From Thermovirga sp. (GTDB lineage Bacteria > Synergistota > Synergistia > Synergistales > Thermovirgaceae), in the NCBI RefSeq assembly GCF_017656375.1, contig NZ_JACDOB010000002.1, positions 1 through 64,000 of the forward strand: DNA of 64,000 nt, read 5' to 3'. The position numbers and the translations under genes are program-made. The first letter of the stretch is position 1. Every line of letters starts with the position of its first letter. The notes under the pieces are model-generated. The model saw only the letters and a program-made list of their open reading frames with translations, was not told the DNA's origin and searched no databases. Shown piece after piece: positions 7,861 through 16,242 of this stretch.

Positions 7861-8319
7861 CAATTCAATTCCCTTAGGACCACCATACCCCCTCATGCTA
7901 CCATCAGAACCTATCACGCGATGACATGGCACGAAAAGAGCCCATGGATTATTCCTCATTATAGTACCAACGGCCCTGGATGCTCTAGCATTCCCAGCCA
8001 ATGAAGCCACCTCAGCGTAAGAAAGAGTGCTTCCAAAAGGTATGGAATAAACCACGTCATATACTCTAGCCGTAAAAAGCGGTGGTTCCCTATAAGTACA
8101 AAAAGTAACATTAACTTTAGAGCCGCTCCAAAATTCTGCCCACGCTCTATCAAGCCAATCTGGGATATCTTCAGATAACGTGCAAAAACCAACATTCTCC
8201 GCACTTGTAATTCTCACAATTCCCTCTTCGCTCCACAACAAATTCCAAGGCCCTACAGGAGAAGAAAAGGTACTTTTAAAAATTTGTGCTTCTTTAGATA
8301 TTACTTCCAAATTCACCAT
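7819..8319 (-). CDS. ogt: Methylated-DNA--protein-cysteine methyltransferase
   Basis: This suicide enzyme repairs O6-alkylguanine and O4-alkylthymine in DNA. The acceptor cysteine is C132 in V-P-C-H-R-V-I-G, with the helix-turn-helix S-Y-A-E-V-A-S-L-A-G and the R-A-V-G-T-I-M-R-N-N-P segment before it. At 166 residues it is normal length. Its start overlaps the end of the upstream methyltransferase gene by 7 bases, and it is the last gene of the minus-strand operon that begins near 13593. Confidence 0.95.
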   Translation of the reverse strand: MVNLEVISKEAQIFKSTFSSPVGPWNLLWSEEGIVRITSAENVGFCTLSEDIPDWLDRAWAEFWSGSKVNVTFCTYREPPLFTARVYDVVYSIPFGSTLSYAEVASLAGNARASRAVGTIMRNNPWALFVPCHRVIGSDGSMRGYGGPKGIELKRALLDYERKNKS

Positions 8320-8900
8320 AACTCGCTACCTTTAAATAATAAAATCAAAGTGCCCAACACCGTAATTCCCAATGAATATTTCTCGCTGGCCCATAAAATA
8401 CTTAAATCAAAAGGCCCTTGGACTCTACTTAAATGCATAGGCACTCTGGGAATAAATCTACCAGTTTGTTTCTCATAATAGCTATATTCTTCTGGAAATT
8501 TTTCTCTCAAATACTTTTCTTCCCATGGAACTATCAACATTCCATAAAGTAAAACAAAAATCAACAAGAAAACTCCCAAAGCCAACATGCTGCCTGACAT
8601 CAATGACCATCCAAGACCTATTAGGCCATTACCTATATAAAGAGGGTTTCTAACTAGACCATAAGGTCCCCAGGTTATCAGCTGCTCAGCTTTAACCGAT
8701 TCTCCCCTATACTTTCTTATCGTTCCAGCCGCCCAAAAACGAACTAGCTGGCCCAAAACCACCAACAATAAGCCTATAGAAGTATAGCCTCTGCCGGGCT
8801 CAGCTAAAAAATAAACAACTAAATATAATAAAGTCCATATTCCACCTCTATATTTAAAGGCTAAAGCCCGTAAATCGGCATTATTCATTGCTAAGCTCAT
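8313..8900 (-). CDS. Isoprenylcysteine carboxyl methyltransferase-like membrane protein
   Basis: This 195-residue membrane protein resembles the ICMT/PEMT-like family of SAM-dependent membrane methyltransferases: G-P-Y-G-L-V-R-N-P-L-Y-I-G-N-G, followed by W-E-E-K-Y-L-R-E-K-F-P-E-E-Y. It has about five hydrophobic segments. The ATG at 8900 follows GGGGAGGAAAA at proper distance and lies one base beyond the upstream stop. The substrate is unknown; its place after a lipid-type flippase and heptose genes suggests an envelope lipid or glycan, which is inference. Confidence 0.8.
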   Translation of the reverse strand: MSLAMNNADLRALAFKYRGGIWTLLYLVVYFLAEPGRGYTSIGLLLVVLGQLVRFWAAGTIRKYRGESVKAEQLITWGPYGLVRNPLYIGNGLIGLGWSLMSGSMLALGVFLLIFVLLYGMLIVPWEEKYLREKFPEEYSYYEKQTGRFIPRVPMHLSRVQGPFDLSILWASEKYSLGITVLGTLILLFKGSELW

Positions 8901-8901
8901 G

Positions 8902-9966
8902 CTACTTTTCCTCCCCATCATCACAGCCAGAATAATCACCTAAAACTTGCTCTGCACCTCTCCACCCAAGCAAAACCACAGCAGTTAAAGCCCCCATAGC
9001 AATTGATAGATATTCTGTAAAAAACCTCCAGGTTACAGCTAACACACCCGCCATATTCCAAGGAACAAGAAAGGCAAATATGGCAGTCCCTCCACCTTCC
9101 GCTACTCCGCTCGCCCCTGGTGTTGGGACAAAATATAAAATAAACATAAGCAGTGCCTGAGCAAAAAAGCTACCCATGTAAGAAACATCAAAACCAAAAG
9201 ACCATATAAGAAGCGGCAGTATGGAGAACAACACAATCATTTGAAGCCACGACACCAAGAAGGCTAGGATAAATTTCTTAAGGCCTGTTGTAAAAAATAG
9301 CTGAAAGTTTCTGTTGTAATTATCTATCTCCCTATAAGCCCGCCTCACAAACTTAAGCAATTTTTTTTTCTTGACAATTCCCCATCTGTTCAAAAGTAAA
9401 ATAAATGCTCCTGAAAGCTTTTTCATCAAGGAAGGGCGCAACAAGCTAAGTGCTATGATTACCCAAGAGATCATCACAAAGACAATAACATAATACAATG
9501 CACCTTTAAGTAGCAATTTCCCTTTAATTATGCTTGGTTCGTACATCAAAGCAACGGGCACTATTATCCCTATCTGAAGAAGTGTCATGAGAGTACTAAC
9601 CAACGTAATAGCGACTCCTTTACCTATAGGAATCCCGCTCTTGTAAAGAAAATATACCTGAAAAGGCCCTCCTCCACTCTGCATAGGAGTAATCGCACAT
9701 CCAAAATATCTTAGCCAATTGAGCAAAAAAGCAAACTTGTATGGGATTCGCTCCCCAGCAGCAGCAACCACCGAATAGAGTTTATAAGCATCTAGGCACC
9801 AGGAAAGAAACAACAAAAGAAACACATATCCAAGCTTCCGGATATCTACTCTTGAAAGTATATCCATGGTATTCAAATCCATACTGGACATCAGTACTAT
9901 AAAGCTTACTATAAAGGAGAGGCCAATGAAAAGTGCCAGGCCCTTTCTTACCGACAACAAGACCAC
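8902..9966 (-). CDS. Flippase-like integral membrane protein (LPG synthase TM / YbhN family)
   Basis: This 354-residue protein has about eight membrane segments and the family signature P-M-Q-S-G-G-G-P-F-Q-V-Y plus a late P-T-P-G-A-S-G-V-A-E-G-G. That matches the flippase-like domain (TIGR00374) found in the membrane part of lysylphosphatidylglycerol synthases. No soluble aminoacyl-transfer domain is present, so it is not MprF. The start is GTG at 9966 or TTG at 9957; AGGTGG lies close to both. It lies 9 bases after gmhB, consistent with a role in envelope glycan or lipid export. Confidence 0.8.
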   Translation of the reverse strand: MVLLSVRKGLALFIGLSFIVSFIVLMSSMDLNTMDILSRVDIRKLGYVFLLLFLSWCLDAYKLYSVVAAAGERIPYKFAFLLNWLRYFGCAITPMQSGGGPFQVYFLYKSGIPIGKGVAITLVSTLMTLLQIGIIVPVALMYEPSIIKGKLLLKGALYYVIVFVMISWVIIALSLLRPSLMKKLSGAFILLLNRWGIVKKKKLLKFVRRAYREIDNYNRNFQLFFTTGLKKFILAFLVSWLQMIVLFSILPLLIWSFGFDVSYMGSFFAQALLMFILYFVPTPGASGVAEGGGTAIFAFLVPWNMAGVLAVTWRFFTEYLSIAMGALTAVVLLGWRGAEQVLGDYSGCDDGEEK

Positions 9967-9975
9967 CTCATGAAA

Positions 9976-10554
9976 TCATTTTAACTTCTTGGATTCTAAA
10001 ATAATTTGAGCCACTTCTTTCATGTCTTTAGCAATCGGGACATCTAGATATCCTTCCTCTACTAGCTCATTCATTGCCTTTTGTCCATAGCCTGTCAAAA
10101 CAAGCACGGCCTTTATTCCGACATTTTTGCCTGCCATAATATCTGACATCTTGTCTCCTACCATCCAACACTGGCTTAAATCCAAATTATGTTCTTTAAC
10201 CGCCTGCAAAATCATGCCTGGCTTTGGTTTTCTGCAGTTGCACTGTATCCTATAGCGTCCCCTTCCCTCAGTAGGATGGTGAGGGCAGAAATAAAACCCA
10301 TCCACAGAACATCCAAATTCCTTCAGCTTACGAGATAAAAATTCATGGGTTTCATGAACGAAGGTTTCATCGAAAAGGCCTCTTGCCACTCCACTTTGGT
10401 TCGTGATAACGAACAACTTGAAGCCGCCAGCACGCAAAGCGGACAAGGCTTCAGGGATGCCTGGCAATAATTCCACTTTGTCCAATGAATCCAAATAGCC
10501 TACTTCCTCTATTATGGTTCCATCTCTGTCCAAAAAAACTGCTGGATATTTCAT
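9976..10554 (-). CDS. gmhB: D-glycero-D-manno-heptose 1,7-bisphosphate 7-phosphatase
   Basis: This HAD-superfamily phosphatase removes the 7-phosphate of heptose bisphosphate. The nucleophile motif is D9-R-D-G-T, motif II is V-I-T-N-Q-S-G, and the zinc-binding insertion C-P-H-H-P ... C-N-C-R-K-P is typical of GmhB. At 192 residues the length fits. It lies in one operon with gmhA and the nucleotidyltransferase. The anomer preference (alpha for GDP-heptose, beta for ADP-heptose) cannot be read directly; the HddC-like neighbour favours alpha. Confidence 0.92.
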   Translation of the reverse strand: MKYPAVFLDRDGTIIEEVGYLDSLDKVELLPGIPEALSALRAGGFKLFVITNQSGVARGLFDETFVHETHEFLSRKLKEFGCSVDGFYFCPHHPTEGRGRYRIQCNCRKPKPGMILQAVKEHNLDLSQCWMVGDKMSDIMAGKNVGIKAVLVLTGYGQKAMNELVEEGYLDVPIAKDMKEVAQIILESKKLK

Positions 10555-10581
10555 TTTGTATTTGTTGCTTTAGGTTTTGCC

Positions 10582-11544
10582 TCACGCAACCAAAAGCGAC
10601 TTTTTCCACCACTCTATCATATCTTTAACCGTCTTTTGCAAAGGAATCCTCTGTGACCAGCCAGTTGATTCTTTGAGTTTAGACAAATCACTCCAATATA
10701 TGGGCTCATCTACTTCTCTTACTAATGATGGATCTGTTATGACCTCCGGTTTGTTAGGACAATCTTCCAACACTAAATTTAAAAGCTCCTTGATGGAAAA
10801 AGCCTTTTCGCCAGCCACGTTATAGGCTTCACCTGATTTTCCTTTTTCTTGCAAACCCAAAAATGCCTCTACAGCATCCCTCACATCTAAAAAAGCCCTT
10901 TTAGTATGGAGGTTACCAACCGGGAATCCCGCCTTCAATCTACCTAAATCCCATAAAGCCCTTCTATACGTAAAATCTGATACCACTTCTCCAGTCCTTC
11001 TAGGGCCAACACAATTACCTATTCTTAGACGTATTATATCAAGCCCATAAGCCCTATAATATGTATCGCCCAACAAATCCTGTCCAGCCTTCGACATTCC
11101 ATAAACATGCGCCGGCCTGAATGGCTGATTTTCTCCTACCGGCGTTTCTTCAGCTTTTATAAAACCGTAAGCTGCTGTAGAAGAAGCAAGCATTATACGG
11201 CATGACGAAAGGCCAACCTTTATGACACTTTCAAAAAGATTAAGAGTTCCAAGAACATTGGTTTCTACGGTATAAGCAGGATATTTAAAGGATTCCATAG
11301 GATAACTTTGGGCGGCCAAATGGTAAATAATATCAGGCTTAAAATCTAAAAGAGCCTCTTCAATATGAGGCCTGTGCCTAACGTCTATATTATAAAGTTT
11401 CTTCGCATATGCCGAAGGAATATCCATAGTATTTGTCGGCCTAAAATATGATCCTGCTACTATAAAACCTTCTTCTGCCAGTCTCTGGGCTAAATGTCCA
11501 CCAATAAAACCACCTATTCCCGTAATAAAAACCTTCTTATTCAT
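10582..11544 (-). CDS. NAD(P)-dependent epimerase/dehydratase, GDP-mannose dehydratase/reductase-like
   Basis: This 320-residue extended short-chain dehydrogenase has the G-I-G-G-F-I-G-G-H-L dinucleotide motif, H-L-A-A-Q-S, S-S-T-A-A-Y-G, and the catalytic Y-G-M-S-K pair. It is closest in look to GDP-mannose 4,6-dehydratases and GDP-4-keto-6-deoxymannose reductases. Given its place between gmhB and the heptose nucleotidyltransferase, it may modify GDP-heptose, for example towards a 6-deoxyheptose. I chose the ATG at 11544, after GAAAGGAAG; a TTG at 11586 would overlap the upstream gene. Confidence 0.82.
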   Translation of the reverse strand: MNKKVFITGIGGFIGGHLAQRLAEEGFIVAGSYFRPTNTMDIPSAYAKKLYNIDVRHRPHIEEALLDFKPDIIYHLAAQSYPMESFKYPAYTVETNVLGTLNLFESVIKVGLSSCRIMLASSTAAYGFIKAEETPVGENQPFRPAHVYGMSKAGQDLLGDTYYRAYGLDIIRLRIGNCVGPRRTGEVVSDFTYRRALWDLGRLKAGFPVGNLHTKRAFLDVRDAVEAFLGLQEKGKSGEAYNVAGEKAFSIKELLNLVLEDCPNKPEVITDPSLVREVDEPIYWSDLSKLKESTGWSQRIPLQKTVKDMIEWWKKSLLVA

Positions 11545-11569
11545 GGGCTCTCTACTGCTTCCTTTCTTT

Positions 11570-12319
11570 TTAAATATTTTCGCCAATTTTCAAAATATTC
11601 TTACAAACTAAAGGAATACTCTCTTGAGCTCTATGATAATCCTCCGGAACCCCTATATCTATGAAATATTTCCCCTCCTGCGAAAATGCATACAACGCCT
11701 TTCCATCGTTTAGGAAACGGGGAATTAGTTCATGTTCCCACGACATCCTTTTACATGGCAGGCCCTCTACTAGTTCCCTTTCCACAACATATATACCCCC
11801 ATTTATAAACCATTCCCCTCTGTGGTCAGGGGGCAAATCCTTCCTTCCAAAACTTATTACCCTAGACTTTTCATCTATCTCTAAGGGATCAGTCCTATCA
11901 ATGCTCGGCCATTTTCTTGTAGCTATAGTAAGATCTGACGTTCTTTCCAGATGGAATTCAGCCATAGCACTAAAATTCACATCAAAAAAGGTGTCTCCAT
12001 TCATGAAGAAAAAATTGCTCGCATTTATCTTATCCATGGCGAGCCTTAAAGCTCCCCCTTTGTCCATTGGCTCATCTTCTACACTGTAATCAATGAAGAG
12101 TCCCCACTCTTTGCCATCTCCGCAATAATCGCTAATCTGCTTCGCGCCATATCCTAGAAGCATCAAAACTCTTTTTATGCCACGAGCAGAAAGAAGTGAT
12201 AAAAGCCAAAACAAAAAAGGCTTTCCTCCAACAAGAGCTAAAGCTTTTGGAGTATCATTTACTACAGATCTCAAGCGAGTTCCAAATCCCCCTGCAAGGA
12301 TCACAGCATAATCAATCAT
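11570..12319 (-). CDS. hddC: Heptose-1-phosphate guanylyltransferase-like nucleotidyltransferase
   Basis: This enzyme would couple D-glycero-alpha-D-manno-heptose 1-phosphate to GTP, giving GDP-heptose. The 249-residue protein has the nucleotidyltransferase motif L-A-G-G-F-G-T-R-L, P-K-A-L-A-L-V-G-G-K-P-F, a metal-site M-N-G-D-T-F and F-I-N-G-G-I-Y-V. The start at 12319 overlaps the gmhA stop by 8 bases, with GAGGAG inside gmhA as ribosome-binding site. The hddC name rests on the gmhA/gmhB context; another sugar-1-phosphate is possible. Confidence 0.82.
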   Translation of the reverse strand: MIDYAVILAGGFGTRLRSVVNDTPKALALVGGKPFLFWLLSLLSARGIKRVLMLLGYGAKQISDYCGDGKEWGLFIDYSVEDEPMDKGGALRLAMDKINASNFFFMNGDTFFDVNFSAMAEFHLERTSDLTIATRKWPSIDRTDPLEIDEKSRVISFGRKDLPPDHRGEWFINGGIYVVERELVEGLPCKRMSWEHELIPRFLNDGKALYAFSQEGKYFIDIGVPEDYHRAQESIPLVCKNILKIGENI

Positions 12320-12926
12320 CGCACAACCACTCCTCAACCAACCCGCAGATGATATGTCCCCACATTATATGAGTCTCTTGAATTCTGGGAGTATTTGTAG
12401 AGGGTACGGACAGCAAAATATCGCAATATGGTTCAAAGGCACTTTTATGTCCCCCAACAAAACCTATCGATTTCATTCCTTTCTTCTTTGCTACTTCAAG
12501 GGCGAACAAAACATTTTTACTCTTTCCACTGGTAGAAATAGCCACAAGAACGTCTCCTTCTTCCGCCAACCCTTCAAGTTGCCTTGAAAATATTTCATCA
12601 TAGGACATATCGTTGGCCACCGCTGTTAGGATGCTTGTGTCAACTGTCAGCGCTGCAGCCTTGAAGGGTCTTCTATTTTTCTTGTAACGCCCCACCAGTT
12701 CGGCAGCCAAATGTTGTGCATCTGCTGCAGATCCTCCGTTCCCACAAAAATACACACACCTTCCTCCCCTTATCGCTTCAGCCATTATATATGCAGCTTC
12801 AGCCACAGGAACGCAGAAATTCATAGCCTTCTTTTTGACTTCTATAGATTCTTTTATCTCGTTCAAAATCTGTTTTCTTGCGTTATCCACAAAATTTTCT
12901 TTCACTTCTCTCACTTCCTTAATCAT
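12312..12926 (-). CDS. gmhA: Sedoheptulose 7-phosphate isomerase
   Basis: GmhA turns sedoheptulose 7-phosphate into D-glycero-D-manno-heptose 7-phosphate, the first step of heptose synthesis for surface glycans. The 204-residue SIS-domain protein has the family signatures C-G-N-G-G-S-A-A-D-A-Q-H-L-A-A-E-L, A-N-D-M-S-Y-D, I-S-T-S-G-K-S-K-N-V, and the C-terminal Q-E-T-H-I-M-W-G-H. Its start overlaps the upstream regulator by 8 bases. The kinase (HddA or HldE) that should follow in the pathway is not in the window. Confidence 0.95.
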   Translation of the reverse strand: MIKEVREVKENFVDNARKQILNEIKESIEVKKKAMNFCVPVAEAAYIMAEAIRGGRCVYFCGNGGSAADAQHLAAELVGRYKKNRRPFKAAALTVDTSILTAVANDMSYDEIFSRQLEGLAEEGDVLVAISTSGKSKNVLFALEVAKKKGMKSIGFVGGHKSAFEPYCDILLSVPSTNTPRIQETHIMWGHIICGLVEEWLCDD

Positions 12927-13593
12927 TGCAACATATTTCCTTTAAAGACTTCTCGGCTAAACCTGTTTTCCAACCTAATACCACTATTTGCACCCGATCC
13001 TTTAAATCCAATTTTTTTAAAATTCTGCTTATATGATTCCTTACCGTTTTTTCTGACAATATCATGGCTTTAGCTATTTGGGCATTTGAATACCCCTGGC
13101 TCAGCCAATAAACTATCTCTTTTTCCTTTTTAGTCAACTCTTCTAAGCATCTTTTTTGATATCCGGACATTTTTAGAACATCTGGGATTTCCTCCATCAG
13201 ATGTCTATCAAGGTAACTTTCTCCTCGCAAAAGAGCCCTTACGCACCTTATCAACTCTGATGCTCCAGAGGAAAGCATAACACAAGAACAAAAACCGGCA
13301 TCACACAACGCGTGTGCTTTTTCAATTTCATCATCCTCTAATAGCACAATACAGTTAGCGCCAAGGGCAGCATCTCTCCAGTTAATCAGAAACCTTTCAG
13401 GCTCACTGCCCAACTCCCTCGCTCTACAAATAGCAAGTTTTATATTCCCTTTGGTAATAATAGTAAGGGCTTCCCAAATATTAGAAAAACCCACGACCTT
13501 CCCAATGTCTTTTTCACAACTCAAAAGTTTTACAAGTGCCTCTCTGTATAACCTACAAGAATCTGCCACAACCACAGTCGCAACGCTAACCAA
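12919..13593 (-). CDS. LuxR-family response regulator with degenerate receiver domain
   Basis: This 224-residue protein has an N-terminal CheY-like receiver (about 1-125) and a C-terminal LuxR helix-turn-helix (L-T-K-K-E-K-E-I-V-Y-W-L and S-N-A-Q-I-A-K-A ... S-E-K-T-V-R-N-H-I). Aligned by eye to normal receivers, the second acidic residue is S12, the phospho-acceptor aspartate is C56 (K-L-A-I-C-R-A), and the conserved lysine near 106 is serine (V-M-L-S-S-G). It is therefore unlikely to be regulated by phosphorylation. Start TTG at 13593 follows GGGGG. It heads the heptose operon and overlaps gmhA, so it may regulate that operon. Confidence 0.85.
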   Translation of the reverse strand: MVSVATVVVADSCRLYREALVKLLSCEKDIGKVVGFSNIWEALTIITKGNIKLAICRARELGSEPERFLINWRDAALGANCIVLLEDDEIEKAHALCDAGFCSCVMLSSGASELIRCVRALLRGESYLDRHLMEEIPDVLKMSGYQKRCLEELTKKEKEIVYWLSQGYSNAQIAKAMILSEKTVRNHISRILKKLDLKDRVQIVVLGWKTGLAEKSLKEICCND

Positions 13594-13731
13594 TTTTTAC
13601 CAGACCCCCAATTAATAAAATCCAAAAGATATGTTATCATTTACGGGCATTTCCAGTCCTATGACTACGATATCAACAGTTGTGATTATAACATCCATAA
13701 GATGAACTTAATTCAAGAGGGGATAATTGGC

Positions 13732-14469
13732 GTGAACTTGAATCCAGGTATAAGAAAAAAAGTAACCAGAGCAATAGCCGACTACAACCTAATTGAAAAC
13801 AAAGACAAGGTAGTTGTTGGCCTTTCTGGAGGAAAAGACAGTATTCTTTTGCTCCTCGCCCTATCAGAGATAAAGAAAATAAGCCCAATAAAATTTGACC
13901 TCACAGCTGTTACTATAAATATAGCCGAAAAAGAAACAAATTTAAGCCCACTTAAAACCTTTTGTATGGACCTTGGAATACCGCACGAAACCATTTCTTA
14001 TCCAATAATCGAGATAATAAAAGAACGTAACGAGCGCTCCCCATGCAGCCTGTGCTCCAAATTGCGAAACGGAATATTAATAGATTTTGCCACAAAAAAC
14101 GGATTCAACAAGGTAGCTTTAGGGCACCATTTAGACGATGTAGTAGAAACAGTACTATTAAATCTATTTCTGGCGGGAAGATTCAAGTGCTTTCCACCTC
14201 TTTCATGGAGAAGTAGAAAGCAAATATGGGTAATAAGACCTTTGGTATATCTGTCAGAAGAAGCAATCAGGTCAGAGACAAAAAGGCTGGATTTCCCCAC
14301 AATAAAATGGGAATGCCCTCATGGAGGAAAAACCCAGAGAGCTAAAATGAAACAGCTTATTGCTAACCTTGAACCCCAATTTCCAGCCCTAAAATCGCAG
14401 ATTCTCCATGCGCTCACTCATCTTAGGGAACAAGATGTATGGAAGATAGAAAAATCTTTCGAAAAATAA
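13732..14469 (+). CDS. TtcA-family tRNA-thiolating PP-loop ATPase
   Basis: This 245-residue protein has the PP-loop S-G-G-K-D-S at 32-37 and C-S-L-C before K-L-R, then G-H-H-L-D-D, as in TtcA (2-thiocytidine-32 synthesis) and related tRNA sulfurtransferases with an Fe-S cluster. The GTG at 13732 is preferred because AAGAGGGG lies 9 bases upstream; an ATG at 13702 lacks a good site. It is divergent from the heptose operon and convergent with the iron-sulfur assembly genes. The modified position could differ from C32. Confidence 0.85.
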   Translation: MNLNPGIRKKVTRAIADYNLIENKDKVVVGLSGGKDSILLLLALSEIKKISPIKFDLTAVTINIAEKETNLSPLKTFCMDLGIPHETISYPIIEIIKERNERSPCSLCSKLRNGILIDFATKNGFNKVALGHHLDDVVETVLLNLFLAGRFKCFPPLSWRSRKQIWVIRPLVYLSEEAIRSETKRLDFPTIKWECPHGGKTQRAKMKQLIANLEPQFPALKSQILHALTHLREQDVWKIEKSFEK

Positions 14470-14472
14470 CGT

Positions 14473-15420
14473 TTATCGCAAAAGTCCTGAAACGATGACC
14501 TCAATAGATTCCTCTTCTGATAAGCCTTTAGCCATTAAGCCTTCTATCTTTTCATCGGCTATTCTACCTATGGCAGCTTCATGGGTTACCTCTGCCTCGG
14601 GATGAGATGCTCTTACTACTGGAGAAGCTTCCGCCACTGCTCTTCCTTGAACTACCTCGGTACAATCTACATGCCCTCTTGCGCCAGCAGCAGCTCCATC
14701 AACCAAACCCAAAAAGCTTCCCTTACTTTCATCCTTAAGCACAACCCTCGCCTTTACCAGCGCTGAGCTTCCTTCACCATTGAGCAATATTACATCTTTT
14801 ATTTTGCATATATCGTCATATTTCCCATATATTTTGGAGCGAATATCCACATGGCTATGGGCTCCTCTCGCCTCCACTTCAATCTCAATATCTAGATCTC
14901 CGACTCGCCCTTCAACTAACGTAAAATCACCTATGTAGCTAGAATTTCCCCCAACAACAACTTTACTCTTGGGCCTAACCTTTATTTTCCCTTCACGGCC
15001 GTGCACGTGAACTTCCCTGTAGGCAAAACTAGCATTTTCTCCTATTTGAATCTCGCCCTCCATGGCGTGCAGAAACTCCACCGCATTGGGGAAAATACAA
15101 TGAGCCAAAAACTCGGCCCTGGCACCATCTTCAATTACCATTTTACTTTTTATCACCTGTTTCCCTTCATGCCCCAAATGGCCAAAGCACATGTGCACTG
15201 GCTTCTCTATTATGGTCCCTTTTGTAACCGTTATTACAGCATCTATGCCTTCGGCAGTTTCTACTGCGTCTATTTCAACTCCTGGCAAGATATTTTTACC
15301 TATGATCTTGTTAGCATGCACCACCATGTACACGGTATCTTTATCCCCTAAAGCACTTGCGCCTCCTCCAGTTCTGGAAGCTATCTCCAAAAGCTGGCTA
15401 TACTCTTCTACAACTTTCAA
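14473..15420 (-). CDS. SufB/SufD-family scaffold of a minimal two-gene SUF-like system
   Basis: This 315-residue SufBD-type beta-helix protein lacks the long N-terminal region of classical SufB. It shows the family's C-terminal H-E-A-A-I-G-R-I-A-D-E-K-I and L-S-E-E-E-S-I-E-V-I-V-S-G-L. It follows the SufC-like ATPase by 12 bases. No sufD, sufS or sufU adjoins, so the pair looks like the two-component SufCB (SmsCB-like) ancestor-type system seen in archaea and deep-branching anaerobes. It probably assembles [4Fe-4S] clusters for the many iron-sulfur enzymes here. Confidence 0.88.
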   Translation of the reverse strand: MKVVEEYSQLLEIASRTGGGASALGDKDTVYMVVHANKIIGKNILPGVEIDAVETAEGIDAVITVTKGTIIEKPVHMCFGHLGHEGKQVIKSKMVIEDGARAEFLAHCIFPNAVEFLHAMEGEIQIGENASFAYREVHVHGREGKIKVRPKSKVVVGGNSSYIGDFTLVEGRVGDLDIEIEVEARGAHSHVDIRSKIYGKYDDICKIKDVILLNGEGSSALVKARVVLKDESKGSFLGLVDGAAAGARGHVDCTEVVQGRAVAEASPVVRASHPEAEVTHEAAIGRIADEKIEGLMAKGLSEEESIEVIVSGLLR

Positions 15421-15432
15421 CTTATTACCCCC

Positions 15433-16173
15433 CTATTCCTGGGTTTCCCCTGTCTCATCTTTATGCTCAGGGCAAGGGATACATTGAGACAAAAAATACC
15501 TTCTAACAGCCTCTGCAGTCCCCTCTAAAACTATTTCTCCACTACACATAAGATAAGACCTGTCACATTGGGAAGCTACATCTTCTCTGTGGGTTATTAT
15601 CAAAACACTTCTGCCATTTTCGGTCATCTTTCTGAACAAACTTATTATGTCCGCCATTGCAAGCAGGTCCACCCCTGAATCTGGCTCATCCAATATAGTA
15701 AGTTGCGAATTCATCAAATAAACTGAGGCTAGTTCTATACGTTTTCTCTCTCCTCCTGAAAGGGACTTATCAACTTTTCTCGACAAGTAGGAACTTTCAA
15801 GCTGCACTAAATTCAAAGCCTCTTCCATTTTACGCACATCAATTTCTTTCCTGGAGGAGATTTTCAAATATTCCGCAACTGAAATTCCTTCGTATCTGGC
15901 TGGATGTTGCCATGCCAATGTAATTCCCGCCCTTGCCCGCTCAGTGATGCCCCAATTTGTAATATCTTGCCCCCTAAAGTACATTGCCCCTTTCTTAGGC
16001 TTGTAATTTGGCAAGCCCATAACTGCATAGGCTAGGCTAGATTTACCAGCACCATTCCGCCCAAGTATCCCTGTTATCTCCCCTGGCAGAACCTTTATAG
16101 AGACATCTTTTAATACCTCTTTCTCCTCCCGCATAACTGTAATATCATCCACATAAAGCAAAGATTCCTTCAA
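15433..16173 (-). CDS. sufC: SufC-type ABC ATPase
   Basis: This cytosolic ATPase of iron-sulfur cluster assembly has Walker A G-R-N-G-A-G-K-S-S, the signature L-S-G-G-E-R-K-R-I-E, and Walker B L-T-I-L-D-E-P-D-S-G-V-D, a SufC-like variant. There is no transmembrane partner nearby. The TTG start at 16173 is 8 bases after GGGGTG; the frame is open further upstream to 16194. C-terminal residues include C-I-P-C, which is unusual and of unknown meaning. It is directly followed by the SufB-like scaffold. Confidence 0.92.
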   Translation of the reverse strand: MKESLLYVDDITVMREEKEVLKDVSIKVLPGEITGILGRNGAGKSSLAYAVMGLPNYKPKKGAMYFRGQDITNWGITERARAGITLAWQHPARYEGISVAEYLKISSRKEIDVRKMEEALNLVQLESSYLSRKVDKSLSGGERKRIELASVYLMNSQLTILDEPDSGVDLLAMADIISLFRKMTENGRSVLIITHREDVASQCDRSYLMCSGEIVLEGTAEAVRRYFLSQCIPCPEHKDETGETQE

Positions 16174-16242
16174 CTTATTTTCACCCCATATCAAAATAAA
16201 CCTCTGTATATCTTTCCACTTTTCAGCTAAATATCATTAAAA

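Noticed and set aside
8902-9966. Naming the flippase-like gene mprF
   Set aside because: It lacks the C-terminal lysyl-transfer domain.
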